64,000 nucleotides of DNA. Origin: JBDTVS01 sp040007095 (GTDB taxonomy: Bacteria; Acidobacteriota; Vicinamibacteria; Vicinamibacterales; CAVVIG01). The DNA is taken from positions 9,408-73,407 of the forward strand of contig JBDTVS010000023.1 in NCBI GenBank assembly GCA_040007095.1, read 5' to 3'. Positions within the stretch are counted from its first letter, which is position 1. Every line of letters begins with the position of its first letter. Shown in pieces: positions 8,687-17,179 of this stretch. A program made the position numbers and the translations under genes. The notes beneath the pieces are model-generated. The model did not search any database and was not told where the DNA came from. It saw only the letters and a program-made list of their open reading frames with translations.

Positions 8687-11434
8687 ATGGCGCTTCTTGA
8701 CCGATTTCGCTCGCTCCCAGTCACCAAACATCCCGATCCGGACGTCCGGCTCGCGCACGTCGAAAGCCTGACGATCGATGAACGCGAACAACTCGCGTCG
8801 TTCGCGCGCGAAGACGAGAGCCCGAAAGTTCGTCGCGCCGCAGTTGGAAAGCTCATGGATCCCTCGGTGCTCGCGCTCGTCAATCGCGACGACGCCGATG
8901 GGGGCGTGCGGGCGCAGGCGGCGTCGATGCTCCGCGACATCGCGCTCGAAGCGTTCGAAGAGACCGGAGAGTCGGACAGCCTCGCGGCGGTCAGCGCGTT
9001 GTCGGATCCAAAAATCCTTTCACAGATTGCCAAAGCGGCGACGCGCGCCTCGGTCGCCGAGCGTGCGCTCGATCGCGTGGACGACCCGCGGTCTCGAGGG
9101 TCGATTGCTCGCCACGCCGTGCTCGAATCAATCCGCGCAGCGGCGTGCGCGTCGCTGACCGATCGTGAAGAACTCATCGCGGTGGCGCTGAACAGCGGGT
9201 TCAAGGACACCGCCGTCGCAGCGGTGGATCGCCTGACGGATCGCGCCGACCTGGCTCACGTCGCCGAACGGTCGAACAACAAGAACGCGGTGAAGCGGGC
9301 GCGCGTCGTCGTTCGCGAGATGGACGATCAGGCGGCGCGCAGCGCGGCCGCCGCGGTGCCGCCGCTTCCAGATCCCGAAGAGGCTCCGCAAGCGGCCGAA
9401 CTCATCGACGACGTCCGCCCGCTTGACGCAGCCCCTCTCGCGGACGATTTCGCACCCGAGGCCGGCCGAGGGTCAGACGCTGAAGCCGAAGCCGACATCA
9501 CGCGCCAGGATGCGGAGCGCGTGGCGGCGGAGCAGGCGCTGGCTCACGTAGCGGCCAGCGATCAGGCGAGCAAGGAAGTCGAGCGCCGACGCGAGCGGCT
9601 GGTCGAGCTGGTCGTTGAAATCGAATCGGCTGTCGCCGACGAGGATCTCCGCTCGGCGCGGCGCCGGCACGCGTTTGCCCAACGCGAATGGCGCGACCTG
9701 ACAGCCAAGGAGCCGCCCGCCGAGGCCCTCGTCGAGAGATTCGCCGCGGCCGACTCGCGCCTGACCGTGCGCGATCACGAAGCGAAGGAGGCCGACCGGC
9801 GAGCCAGGCGCGAAGCGCTCGCGCACGTCAACGAGTTGCTCGATCGCGTCGAAGCGCTCGCCTCGAATGACGACGCATCGTCGAAAGCCGCCGAGCGCGG
9901 GCTGCGCGACGTTCGCGGTGCGCTCGGCCACGTCCCGCCGCTGCCATCCAAACAGGACTACGACGACGTGATGCGACGGCTGAAGGCGGCGCAGGCCGCG
10001 CTCACCCCGAAGCTGCAGGCGCTGCGCGAGATCGAAGGGTGGCAGCGCTGGGCGAACGTCGGCATCCAGGAACAGCTCTGCGAGAAGATGGAAGCGCTCA
10101 CGTCCGAAGAGAATCCGGAGGAGGTCGCCCACCGGATCCGCGATCTGCAGCAACAGTGGCGACAGGCGGCAGACGTGCCGCGCGCCCAGAGCGATGCGCT
10201 GTGGCAGCGCTTCAAGAAGGCCCACGACGATGTGTGGGCGCGCTGCGAAGCGCACTTCGCCGCCGAGGCCGCGACACGCGACGAGAACCTCAAGAAAAAA
10301 ATTGCGCTGTGCGATCGCGTCGAGGCCCTTGGCGATTCGACGCGCTGGATTCAAACCGCCGACGAGATCAAGACGCTGCAGGCTGAATGGAAAACGATCG
10401 GCCCGGTGCCGCGAGGCCAGGAGAAGGCGGTGTGGGAGCGATTCCGCGCCGCCTGCGATCGGTTCTTCTCGCGTCGGCACGACGATCTGGCCAAGCGAAA
10501 GCTGGCCTGGACCGAGAACTTTGCGAAGAAGGAAGCGCTGTGTGTCCAGGTCGAGGCGCTCGTCGACTCGACCGACTGGGACCCGGCCGCCGCCGAAATC
10601 AAGCGGCTGCAGGCAGAGTGGAAGACGATTGGTCCCGTCAAGAAGAGTCGTTCGGAGATCGTCTGGCAGCGGTTCCGGGCGGCGTGCGATCGATTCTTTG
10701 CACGCTACGCGCAGCGGCACGAAATCGCACGCGGCGAACGGGTCGCCGCCCGCGAGGCGATCTGCGCGGAGGTCGAGGCGGCCGCCGCGAGTGCGCCGGC
10801 GTCCGACGAGTCGGCGACGCCGGAATCCGCTGCTGACTTGCTGGCCAGGGTTCGAACGCTCAGGGCGCGTTGGCAGCAGGAGATCGCCGCCCGTGGTGTG
10901 GAGCCGAGTCGCGCTGCGGAGCTCGATCGGCGGTTTGCCGCGGCGTTCGAGCAGCTGCGTGCGGCGCGGCCCGAGGTCTTCTCCGGCACCGATCTCGATC
11001 CGGAAGCGAATCGTCAGCGGATGGAAGCCATCGTTGGTCGCGTCGAGAAGCTCGCCGCGTCGCTTCGCGGATCGTCGGGCGATGACGCGGTGCTTTCTCC
11101 GACCACGCGGCTCGCGGCCATGCTCAAAGAGGCCCTCGCCTCGAACACGATCGGCGGCAAGGTCGATGAAAGCAGTCGGGTGCGCGCGGCGCAGGAAGAT
11201 GTGCGCCAGGCGCAGGCCAGTTGGTCGCGAATCGGTCACGTTCCAGAAGCCGTGCGGCGCACCTTGTCGGATCGTTTTCAGCGGGCGTGCCGGTTGATTG
11301 CCGAGGCAGGCCAGGCGGCCGGCGCCGGCGGACCGGGTCCCGGTGCGGCGACTGGAACAGGCCGGCCCGGCGGGGCAGGCAGGCCGAGTGGGTCAGGCAG
11401 GCCCAGCGGGGCGGGTGGGTCCGTCAGGAGCTGA
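8687..11434 (+). CDS. Large DUF349-repeat protein with HEAT-like N-terminus
   Basis: A 915-residue protein. The first 200 or so residues form short helical pairs resembling HEAT repeats (LLDRFRSLPVTKHPDPDVR, then SPKVRRAAVGKL). The middle and C-terminal half hold at least three DUF349 units with the signature W-K-T-I-G-P-V followed by W-x-R-F-R-A-A-C-D-R-F-F, at about residues 490-530, 560-605 and 640-680. A Gly/Ala/Pro-rich disordered tail ends the protein. DUF349 has no firmly assigned biochemical role. The codon composition is strongly GC-biased like its neighbours. It is monocistronic and converges on the FKBP gene. Confidence 0.85.
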   Translation: MALLDRFRSLPVTKHPDPDVRLAHVESLTIDEREQLASFAREDESPKVRRAAVGKLMDPSVLALVNRDDADGGVRAQAASMLRDIALEAFEETGESDSLAAVSALSDPKILSQIAKAATRASVAERALDRVDDPRSRGSIARHAVLESIRAAACASLTDREELIAVALNSGFKDTAVAAVDRLTDRADLAHVAERSNNKNAVKRARVVVREMDDQAARSAAAAVPPLPDPEEAPQAAELIDDVRPLDAAPLADDFAPEAGRGSDAEAEADITRQDAERVAAEQALAHVAASDQASKEVERRRERLVELVVEIESAVADEDLRSARRRHAFAQREWRDLTAKEPPAEALVERFAAADSRLTVRDHEAKEADRRARREALAHVNELLDRVEALASNDDASSKAAERGLRDVRGALGHVPPLPSKQDYDDVMRRLKAAQAALTPKLQALREIEGWQRWANVGIQEQLCEKMEALTSEENPEEVAHRIRDLQQQWRQAADVPRAQSDALWQRFKKAHDDVWARCEAHFAAEAATRDENLKKKIALCDRVEALGDSTRWIQTADEIKTLQAEWKTIGPVPRGQEKAVWERFRAACDRFFSRRHDDLAKRKLAWTENFAKKEALCVQVEALVDSTDWDPAAAEIKRLQAEWKTIGPVKKSRSEIVWQRFRAACDRFFARYAQRHEIARGERVAAREAICAEVEAAAASAPASDESATPESAADLLARVRTLRARWQQEIAARGVEPSRAAELDRRFAAAFEQLRAARPEVFSGTDLDPEANRQRMEAIVGRVEKLAASLRGSSGDDAVLSPTTRLAAMLKEALASNTIGGKVDESSRVRAAQEDVRQAQASWSRIGHVPEAVRRTLSDRFQRACRLIAEAGQAAGAGGPGPGAATGTGRPGGAGRPSGSGRPSGAGGSVRS

Positions 11435-11503
11435 TGGCCCTGGATCCGGCAACGCAAGACCTTCTGAGGCCGACCCACCCTCCGACCGCTTGACCTTTCC
11501 TTC

Positions 11504-12301
11504 TTAGTTGATCTTGATCAGCTCGACGTCGAATACGAGCATCCCGTACGGCGGGCTCTGTCCCTTGTAGGCGAGTTGCTGAGGGATCCAGAAGCGAGTT
11601 TTTTCGCCTTCGACCATCAATTGCAGGCCCTCGGTCCAACCGGCGATGACACCGTCGAGCGGAAATGTCGCCGGCTCGCCCCGCGACACCGAGCTGTCGA
11701 ACAGCTTCCCGTCGGTCGTCCAACCTGAATAGTGCACGGTGACCGACGTGCTCGATCGCGGGTGCCGTGCGCCCACACCTGGTTTCAGGACTTTGTAGGC
11801 CAGTCCGCTCGGCGTCTTCTTGGCGTCTCCGGGTGCAGCTTTTACGTCGGACGGCGCTTGGGTGGGCGATTCAGAGAACGAGATCAGCTCGACGTCGAAT
11901 ACGAGCATGCCTTTGGGGTCGCGTTTTCCCTGATAGGCGAGCGCTTCGGGAATCCAGAAGCGCCGCTTTTCGCCCTGGACCATCAGTTGGACGCCTTCGG
12001 TCCATCCAGCAATGACGCGGTCGAGGGGGAACGTCGCGGGCTTGCCGCGAGACACCGAGCTATCGAACATCTTCCCGTCGGTTGTCCAGCCCGAGTAGTG
12101 AACGGTGACGAGATCCGTTTTTGCCGGATGGGTCTTGCCGGTGCCAGGCTCGGTGACTTTGGATGCCAGGCCCGAAGGCGTTTTCTTCGCATCAGCCGGC
12201 GCCGCGCCAACATCAGCAGGAGGGGGAATCGCTTTGATGGTCGTCTGCGCCGATGCAACGGAAGCGACCAGTACGAAGGCCAGGGATGCAGCTTTGAACA
12301 T
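11504..12301 (-). CDS. Exported FKBP-type peptidyl-prolyl isomerase with two tandem FKBP domains
   Basis: The N-terminus MFKAASLAFVLVASVASAQ is a Sec signal peptide with an ASA-Q cleavage site, so the protein acts in the envelope. Two FKBP domains follow at about residues 35-135 and 160-262. Both contain VTVHYSGWTTDGK, FDSSVSRG and VIAGWTEG, so they are an internal duplication with high identity. FKBP domains isomerise X-Pro bonds and often assist folding of secreted proteins. Upstream on the minus strand a TAGAAT -10-like hexamer sits at 12327-12322, but no good -35 matches it; that position is occupied by the repeat element at 12341-12506. Confidence 0.9.
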   Translation of the reverse strand: MFKAASLAFVLVASVASAQTTIKAIPPPADVGAAPADAKKTPSGLASKVTEPGTGKTHPAKTDLVTVHYSGWTTDGKMFDSSVSRGKPATFPLDRVIAGWTEGVQLMVQGEKRRFWIPEALAYQGKRDPKGMLVFDVELISFSESPTQAPSDVKAAPGDAKKTPSGLAYKVLKPGVGARHPRSSTSVTVHYSGWTTDGKLFDSSVSRGEPATFPLDGVIAGWTEGLQLMVEGEKTRFWIPQQLAYKGQSPPYGMLVFDVELIKIN

Positions 12302-12340
12302 GAAAGTCCTTTCGACCGGTCATTCTACCTGTGTTGACTT

Positions 12341-12506
12341 GGGACCCTGGCGGAAATAAGGCTGCCACTGTGGCCGCCGATGCATCCCGCCGGGCTGCGT
12401 TGCTCGTCGATTACGTGGTTCCGGTATGCGCGCTCCTCGCGCCTTGCCGGGCGGGCGCCCCGACGCCCACAGTTGACAGCTTTGTTTTTATTCCCGCCTG
12501 GGTCCC
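12341..12506. repeat. 166-bp nested inverted-repeat (MITE-like or structured RNA) element
   Basis: Terminal inverted repeats of roughly 33 and 40 bases (12341-12373 and 12467-12506) pair as GGGACCC-t/a-GGCGG-a/g-AATAA and GCTG-c/t-CA-(a)-CTGTGG. Inside them a second pair (CCCGCCGGGC 12386-12395 and GCCGGGCGGG 12446-12455) and an innermost perfect hairpin (GCGCG-CTCCT-CGCGC, 12428-12442) are nested. There is no ORF in the interior and no obvious target-site duplication. The element fills over half of the 307-base gap between UPF0182 and the FKBP gene. A shorter relative lies at 8501-8551. It could be a MITE, a REP/BIME-type repeat or a structured RNA. Confidence 0.65.
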
Positions 12507-12608
12507 TGGCGTCCGCACACGGCGTCCGGGGCGAACCTCAAGAAGGTTCCGTAGAAATCGGCGACCGCATCGACGGCCCCGGCGCGCGTGGCGACGCGGA
12601 GCCGAGCG

Positions 12609-15449
12609 CTACTTTCGCGGCGCGTTCAAGCGATCCAGCTTCTGTTTGAGCTCTTCCAGCCGTCGTCCGGCCTCTCCGAGCTTGCCCTCCGCGGTGAGAC
12701 GCTGATAGTCCGCGAGATCTCGCGCCGCGGCGGCGATCAGTCCGTCGGTGTCGGTCGGCGTATTGGTCGCCTCCGCGGCAGGGGCTGGCGACCGCGGCGT
12801 GCCGGCCGGCGGCGCGGGCGCCGCTGCCGCGGTACTCGTCGTCGACGCGGCGCCGCCGAAGAGTGCGGCCATTGCCGTTTCGAACGTCGGGCCGTACGCG
12901 AGCCGATCCTGCAAGGCGAGCACGACGAGGCGCAGCTCGGGCATGGGGCTTCGCTCGGCCTGGAGATAGATTGGCTCGGCGTACAGCAATCCGCGGCCGA
13001 TCGGCATGACGATCAAGCTGCCTCGGCGCACGTGGGACCCCTGCTGATTCCAAAGCGATAGTTGTCCAGACAGTTGCGCGTTTTGATCGATCCGCGCTTC
13101 CACCTGCAGCGGTCCATCGACAAGACGGGTCTTCGGAAAGTCGTAGACGAGCGAGGAGCCGTAATGCTCGCCGTCGCTGCGGCCGGCGATCCATCCAATC
13201 AGGTTGTTCTTGTTGGCCGGCGTAAACGGCAGGATCTCGATGAACTCCGGCGTATGCTCGCCGGGCAGCGTCATCAGCACGAAGTTCGGCTCCATGACCT
13301 GGGTCGCCTGTTCGCGCTGGTTGCTTATTCCGACTTCCGTCGCCACGGTCCACAGATCCTCGCGGTTGTAGAACACCGCAGGATCGGTCATGTGATAGAG
13401 GCCGTAGACGGCCGCCTGGAGCTTCAGCAGCAGCTCGGGATAGCGGACGTGCTTGCGAAGCCCTGGCGGCATCGCCGATCCGTCGCGGAAGAGCGTCGGG
13501 AAGACGCCTCGGTAGGCGTTGATGATCGGGTCGTCGTTGTCGAAGACGTAGAACGTCGTGGCGCCGGTGTACGCGTCCACGACGACCTTGACGCTGTTCC
13601 GCATGTAATTGATCGGTTCGCGACCGAGCACGTAGTGCCGCGCATACGGATACATGTTCGATTTCGTGTAGGCGTCGATCATCCAGAAAATGCGCCCATC
13701 ATCCGAGACGACCACGTACGGGTCGGGGTCGTAGGTCAGGAATGGCGCGAGCGTTCCGACCCGTTCGTTGATATTGCGGCGCATCAGGAGACGGCTGTCC
13801 GGGGTGATGTCGTCGCTGAACGGCAGCTTCGCGATGTCGCCGCGATCGAGCGCGATGAGCAGCCGTCGCACGAATCCGCCGAGCCGGATGCCGCCTTCTC
13901 CCTCGTACGACGTCAGGTTGTTCGTCTCGCCCTGCGGGTAGTTGAATTCCTTCTGCCGGGTCTTGACGTAGACGTCGGTGTTGGTGAGCTCGCCGAAGTA
14001 CAACTCGGGCCGCGTCACCGTGAAGCCCGGAATGGTGCTCTGAATCGGCATGTTGCTCAGGACCAGCGTCGGCAGCCCTTCGGCCGTGAAGCCGTTGACC
14101 GGGTTCATCGTGACGCCGTAGCCGTGCGTGTAGATCAGCTTCTCGTTGATCCAGTTCCGGCTGCTCTCCGGCAGCTTCTCGATGTTGAGCTCGCGCGCCG
14201 CGACCATCATCTGCCGCGTCGCCCCGTTGAACTCGTAACGGTCGATATCGATATCCGGGAAGTCGTAATAGGTCCGGATTTCCTGAATTTGCCTCAGCGT
14301 GTCCTGCAGCGCGCGCCAGTCCCACAGACGAATGTTCTGGAGCGTGGATTGGTTGTTCGCGGCATCCAGCGCTTCGACGCCGGCTTCGGCGGGGAACGGC
14401 TTCTGCGCGATCCGGTTCAGCCCGAAGGCCTGCCGGGTCATGGCAATGTTGTGGGAGATGTAGGGCTGCTCTCGCACCAGTTCGTTCGGCTTGACGATGA
14501 AGCTGTTGACGTACCACCCCATCATGCTCATGCCGACGTAGCAGGCGACTGCGGGCACGATCGACGCCACCAGCCAGGACAGTCGTGGTTTGGCGACGCC
14601 GTTCGCGAGGGCAATGACTCCCCCGACCACCAGGGCGATCGAGACGACGACCAGGCCGGTCAGCGTCACGTGCGCGTCGGTGTAGGTCACGCCCGCAAAA
14701 ATCGTCTGGGCCTGGAACAGCCGATCGAAGCGGTCGATGTACACCCGCGAGGCAAAGACCAGCCACAGCACACCCACACAGATCGACAGGCCGCGCCATG
14801 GAGTGGTCGCGATGTCGACCACGCGCTTGCGCCCCAACATCTGCGTGCCGCCGGTGACGACGACAAAGAAGATCGCCACGGCGCAGCTCATGACGGCGAG
14901 GGTCATTAACCATCCGGTGAGGAGCTGCCACACCGGAAGGGCGAACAGATAGAACGTGATTGGCCGTCCGAAAATGGGATCCACGACCGCGGAAGCCGGA
15001 GCGTGCCAGTACAGCGCGAAGGTCGTCCATTCCGCCATCATGCTGGCACCGGTGGCGGCGGCGATAAAGAGCGCCAATCCGAGTGCGATGAGATTGAGGA
15101 CGGGTTCAACCGGCAGCTTCAGCGGTTGGCCGTTGATGACGATGCTGGCGAACTCCCCGAGGCGCGGTGGCTTGAGGACGCGGAACGCGCCGTACAGCAC
15201 GGCGAAAGTGACAGCTGCGAACGCGCAGAAAACAATCGCCTGCGCGTTGAGCGTCGTCCAAAACACTGCGACGTAGCCGAGCGAGGCGTACCAGAGCGCT
15301 TCGACGTAATAGGACAGCGTCGTGCTGGCGCCGAGCACGACAGCGGCGAGCGCGGCGAGCAGGAGCAGCCGGCCCCGTCGGTTCGGAGGGCGCCGTGGCG
15401 GCCGCCAATCGACGACCACATCGGGACGGGAAGACGGTTGTCGGTTCAT
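12609..15449 (-). CDS. UPF0182 family large membrane protein
   Basis: A 946-residue protein with about seven hydrophobic segments in the first 330 residues (for example LLLLAALAAVVLGAST and VVVSIALVVGGVIALA), followed by a large soluble region. Conserved UPF0182 stretches include YTHGYGVTMNPVNGF, RLLMRRNINERV and the IFWMIDAYT region. The C-terminal 90 residues are an Ala/Pro/Thr linker and a helical Leu/Glu/Lys-rich end. The family is widespread but has no established function. A -10-like TATAAT lies about 65 bases upstream, next to a palindrome (see 15512-15556). Confidence 0.9.
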   Translation of the reverse strand: MNRQPSSRPDVVVDWRPPRRPPNRRGRLLLLAALAAVVLGASTTLSYYVEALWYASLGYVAVFWTTLNAQAIVFCAFAAVTFAVLYGAFRVLKPPRLGEFASIVINGQPLKLPVEPVLNLIALGLALFIAAATGASMMAEWTTFALYWHAPASAVVDPIFGRPITFYLFALPVWQLLTGWLMTLAVMSCAVAIFFVVVTGGTQMLGRKRVVDIATTPWRGLSICVGVLWLVFASRVYIDRFDRLFQAQTIFAGVTYTDAHVTLTGLVVVSIALVVGGVIALANGVAKPRLSWLVASIVPAVACYVGMSMMGWYVNSFIVKPNELVREQPYISHNIAMTRQAFGLNRIAQKPFPAEAGVEALDAANNQSTLQNIRLWDWRALQDTLRQIQEIRTYYDFPDIDIDRYEFNGATRQMMVAARELNIEKLPESSRNWINEKLIYTHGYGVTMNPVNGFTAEGLPTLVLSNMPIQSTIPGFTVTRPELYFGELTNTDVYVKTRQKEFNYPQGETNNLTSYEGEGGIRLGGFVRRLLIALDRGDIAKLPFSDDITPDSRLLMRRNINERVGTLAPFLTYDPDPYVVVSDDGRIFWMIDAYTKSNMYPYARHYVLGREPINYMRNSVKVVVDAYTGATTFYVFDNDDPIINAYRGVFPTLFRDGSAMPPGLRKHVRYPELLLKLQAAVYGLYHMTDPAVFYNREDLWTVATEVGISNQREQATQVMEPNFVLMTLPGEHTPEFIEILPFTPANKNNLIGWIAGRSDGEHYGSSLVYDFPKTRLVDGPLQVEARIDQNAQLSGQLSLWNQQGSHVRRGSLIVMPIGRGLLYAEPIYLQAERSPMPELRLVVLALQDRLAYGPTFETAMAALFGGAASTTSTAAAAPAPPAGTPRSPAPAAEATNTPTDTDGLIAAAARDLADYQRLTAEGKLGEAGRRLEELKQKLDRLNAPRK

Positions 15450-15955
15450 TTTAAGGGGACGCGGTTGCGCCGATGGGAGTGAACGGGCTCTCCCGGAGCC
15501 TGCTGTTGCGCATTATATGACCCTGTGGGGCGGGCAATGGTGCAAAACGGCACCATGCCAGGTTCGTGACCCGGCGGCGCGCGCTCAGGGGTGCGCCTCG
15601 AACAGCCGTCTGACACAGGCCGGGCGATTTCATCGGGTTCGATCCGGAGCATCAATACGCCCTGCAGCTGCAAATTCATGGACGAAGCAATCGTCGAGAA
15701 CGTTCGCTGCTTGCGCGGCCACCGCGGTCGCCTGGGCCAGATTCGCTGCCCCCGGCTTCCCGCTTGGGAATCGGCCTCGGACTGCAACGCGGGAACATGA
15801 GACGGCAAAGGCCGGCGTTCGACGGCTCCGTGGCTTCGACGTGATGGACGTCAACTGTCGTTGGCCGCGTCCATCAGTCACGGGTCGGGCGCCGCGCGCC
15901 TGGGCGCTGTCGAATCCCTCGTCTACTTCGCGCCGGCACGATAAGATCAACAGGA
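15450..15955. other. 506-base gap with no supported gene
   Basis: This lies between the divergent UPF0182 and ispG genes. Short frames exist in it, but none has a ribosome site, family resemblance or consistent codon use. It holds the putative UPF0182 promoter and palindrome near 15512-15556. Nearer ispG there is an inverted pair GATGGACG / CGTCCATC at about 15842-15876. A tRNA T-arm-like GGGTTCGATCCGG near 15638 is not backed by a cloverleaf. Confidence 0.5.
15512..15556 (-). promoter_or_regulatory. Putative promoter and palindromic operator for the UPF0182 gene
   Basis: A perfect TATAAT on the minus strand (15517-15512) sits about 60 bases before the start codon. Immediately upstream, where the -35 element should be, is a perfect 7-bp inverted repeat (ATGGTGC 15537-15543, GCACCAT 15550-15556) with six bases between. 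No consensus -35 lies at 16-18 bp spacing. The arrangement would suit a regulator-dependent promoter, but this is inferred from position only. Confidence 0.3.
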
Positions 15956-17179
15956 ATGCTCGTCAGACTTCACAGGACCGTCGGGGTCAAGGTCGGTCGC
16001 CTGCAGGTCGGCGGCGGCGCGCCGGTCGTCGTCCAGTCCATGACGATGACGGACACGGCCGACGTGCGCGCGACGGCCGAGCAATGCATTGAGCTGGTGA
16101 TGGCGGGCTCCGAGATGGTCCGCGTGACCGTGAACGTGCCGGACGCCGCAGCCGCCGTTCCGGAAATCAAGCAGCGGATGCTCGATGCCGGCTGCACCGC
16201 GCCGCTCATCGGCGATTTCCACTACAACGGTCACCTCCTCCTCACGAAGTATGCGGGGTGCGCCGACGCGCTCGACAAGTACCGCATCAACCCGGGCAAC
16301 GTCGGTACCGGACGACGCCGCGACGAACAATTCGCCACCATCTGCAAGGTCGCCGTCGATCACGACAAGCCGGTGCGCATCGGCGTCAACGGCGGCTCGC
16401 TGAACCAGGAGTTGGTGCTCGCGAAGATGCAGGAGAACACCGACCGCGATCTGGGGCGGACTTCCGAGGAGATCATCAACGAGTGCATGGTCCTGTCGGC
16501 GATCGAGTCCACGGCGCTCGCGATCGAGAGCGGTCTGCGCAAAGATCAGATCATCATCTCGTGCAAGACGTCGAGGCCGCGCGATCTGATCTCGGTGTAT
16601 CGGGAACTGGCGCGTCGCACCGATCAACCGCTGCACCTTGGGTTGACCGAAGCCGGGATGGGCGTGAAAGGCCTCGTCTGGTCGTCGGCCGCGATGGGTG
16701 TGCTGCTGAACGAGGGCATCGGCGACACCGTGAGAGTCTCGTTGACGCCCCGGCCCGGGGGGGACCGCCGCGAAGAGGTGTATGCGGCCTGCGAGCTGCT
16801 GCAGGCGCTCGGGTTGCGGTCGTTCTCTCCGAGCGTCACCGCGTGTCCGGGCTGCGGCCGCACGACCAGCAGCACCTTTCAGGAGCTCGCCGAGCGCATT
16901 CAGGACTACATCCGCGTGAAAATGCCCGAGTGGAAGACCGAATACGACGGCGTCGAAGCGATGACTCTCGCGGTGATGGGCTGCGTCGTGAACGGACCGG
17001 GCGAATCGAAGGCGGCAAACATTGGCATCAGCCTGCCGGGCACCGGCGAGGCGCCCCATTGCCCCGTCTTCGTCGACGGGGAGCACGTGACGACGCTGCA
17101 CGGCACCTACGAGGAGCTGTCCGCGGCGTTCCAACGTCTCGTGGATGACTACATCGACTCTCGATACGCGCGCCGCTGA
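15956..17179 (+). CDS. ispG: 4-hydroxy-3-methylbut-2-enyl diphosphate synthase
   Basis: A 407-residue IspG/GcpE enzyme, the penultimate step of the MEP isoprenoid pathway: it reductively opens MEcPP to HMBPP using a [4Fe-4S] cluster. The cluster ligands are visible as Cys297 and Cys300 (CPGCGRT) and Cys343 with Glu350 (CVVNGPGE). The N-terminal half is the TIM barrel (VQSMTMTDT, then GDFHYNGHLL). The last 35 bases overlap the start of recQ, so the two are probably co-transcribed. Product isoprenoids would feed polyprenyl-phosphate users such as the UbiA protein at 57583. Confidence 0.96.
   Translation: MLVRLHRTVGVKVGRLQVGGGAPVVVQSMTMTDTADVRATAEQCIELVMAGSEMVRVTVNVPDAAAAVPEIKQRMLDAGCTAPLIGDFHYNGHLLLTKYAGCADALDKYRINPGNVGTGRRRDEQFATICKVAVDHDKPVRIGVNGGSLNQELVLAKMQENTDRDLGRTSEEIINECMVLSAIESTALAIESGLRKDQIIISCKTSRPRDLISVYRELARRTDQPLHLGLTEAGMGVKGLVWSSAAMGVLLNEGIGDTVRVSLTPRPGGDRREEVYAACELLQALGLRSFSPSVTACPGCGRTTSSTFQELAERIQDYIRVKMPEWKTEYDGVEAMTLAVMGCVVNGPGESKAANIGISLPGTGEAPHCPVFVDGEHVTTLHGTYEELSAAFQRLVDDYIDSRYARR

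Noticed and set aside
9473..11239. 588-codon frame antisense to the DUF349 gene
   Set aside because: No recognisable domain; the sense strand has repeated DUF349 signatures.
13062..14909. 615-codon frame antisense to UPF0182
   Set aside because: No domain match, composition typical of antisense frames.
15635..15660. tRNA T-arm-like sequence GGGTTCGATCCGG
   Set aside because: No acceptor stem, D-arm or anticodon arm can be drawn on either strand.
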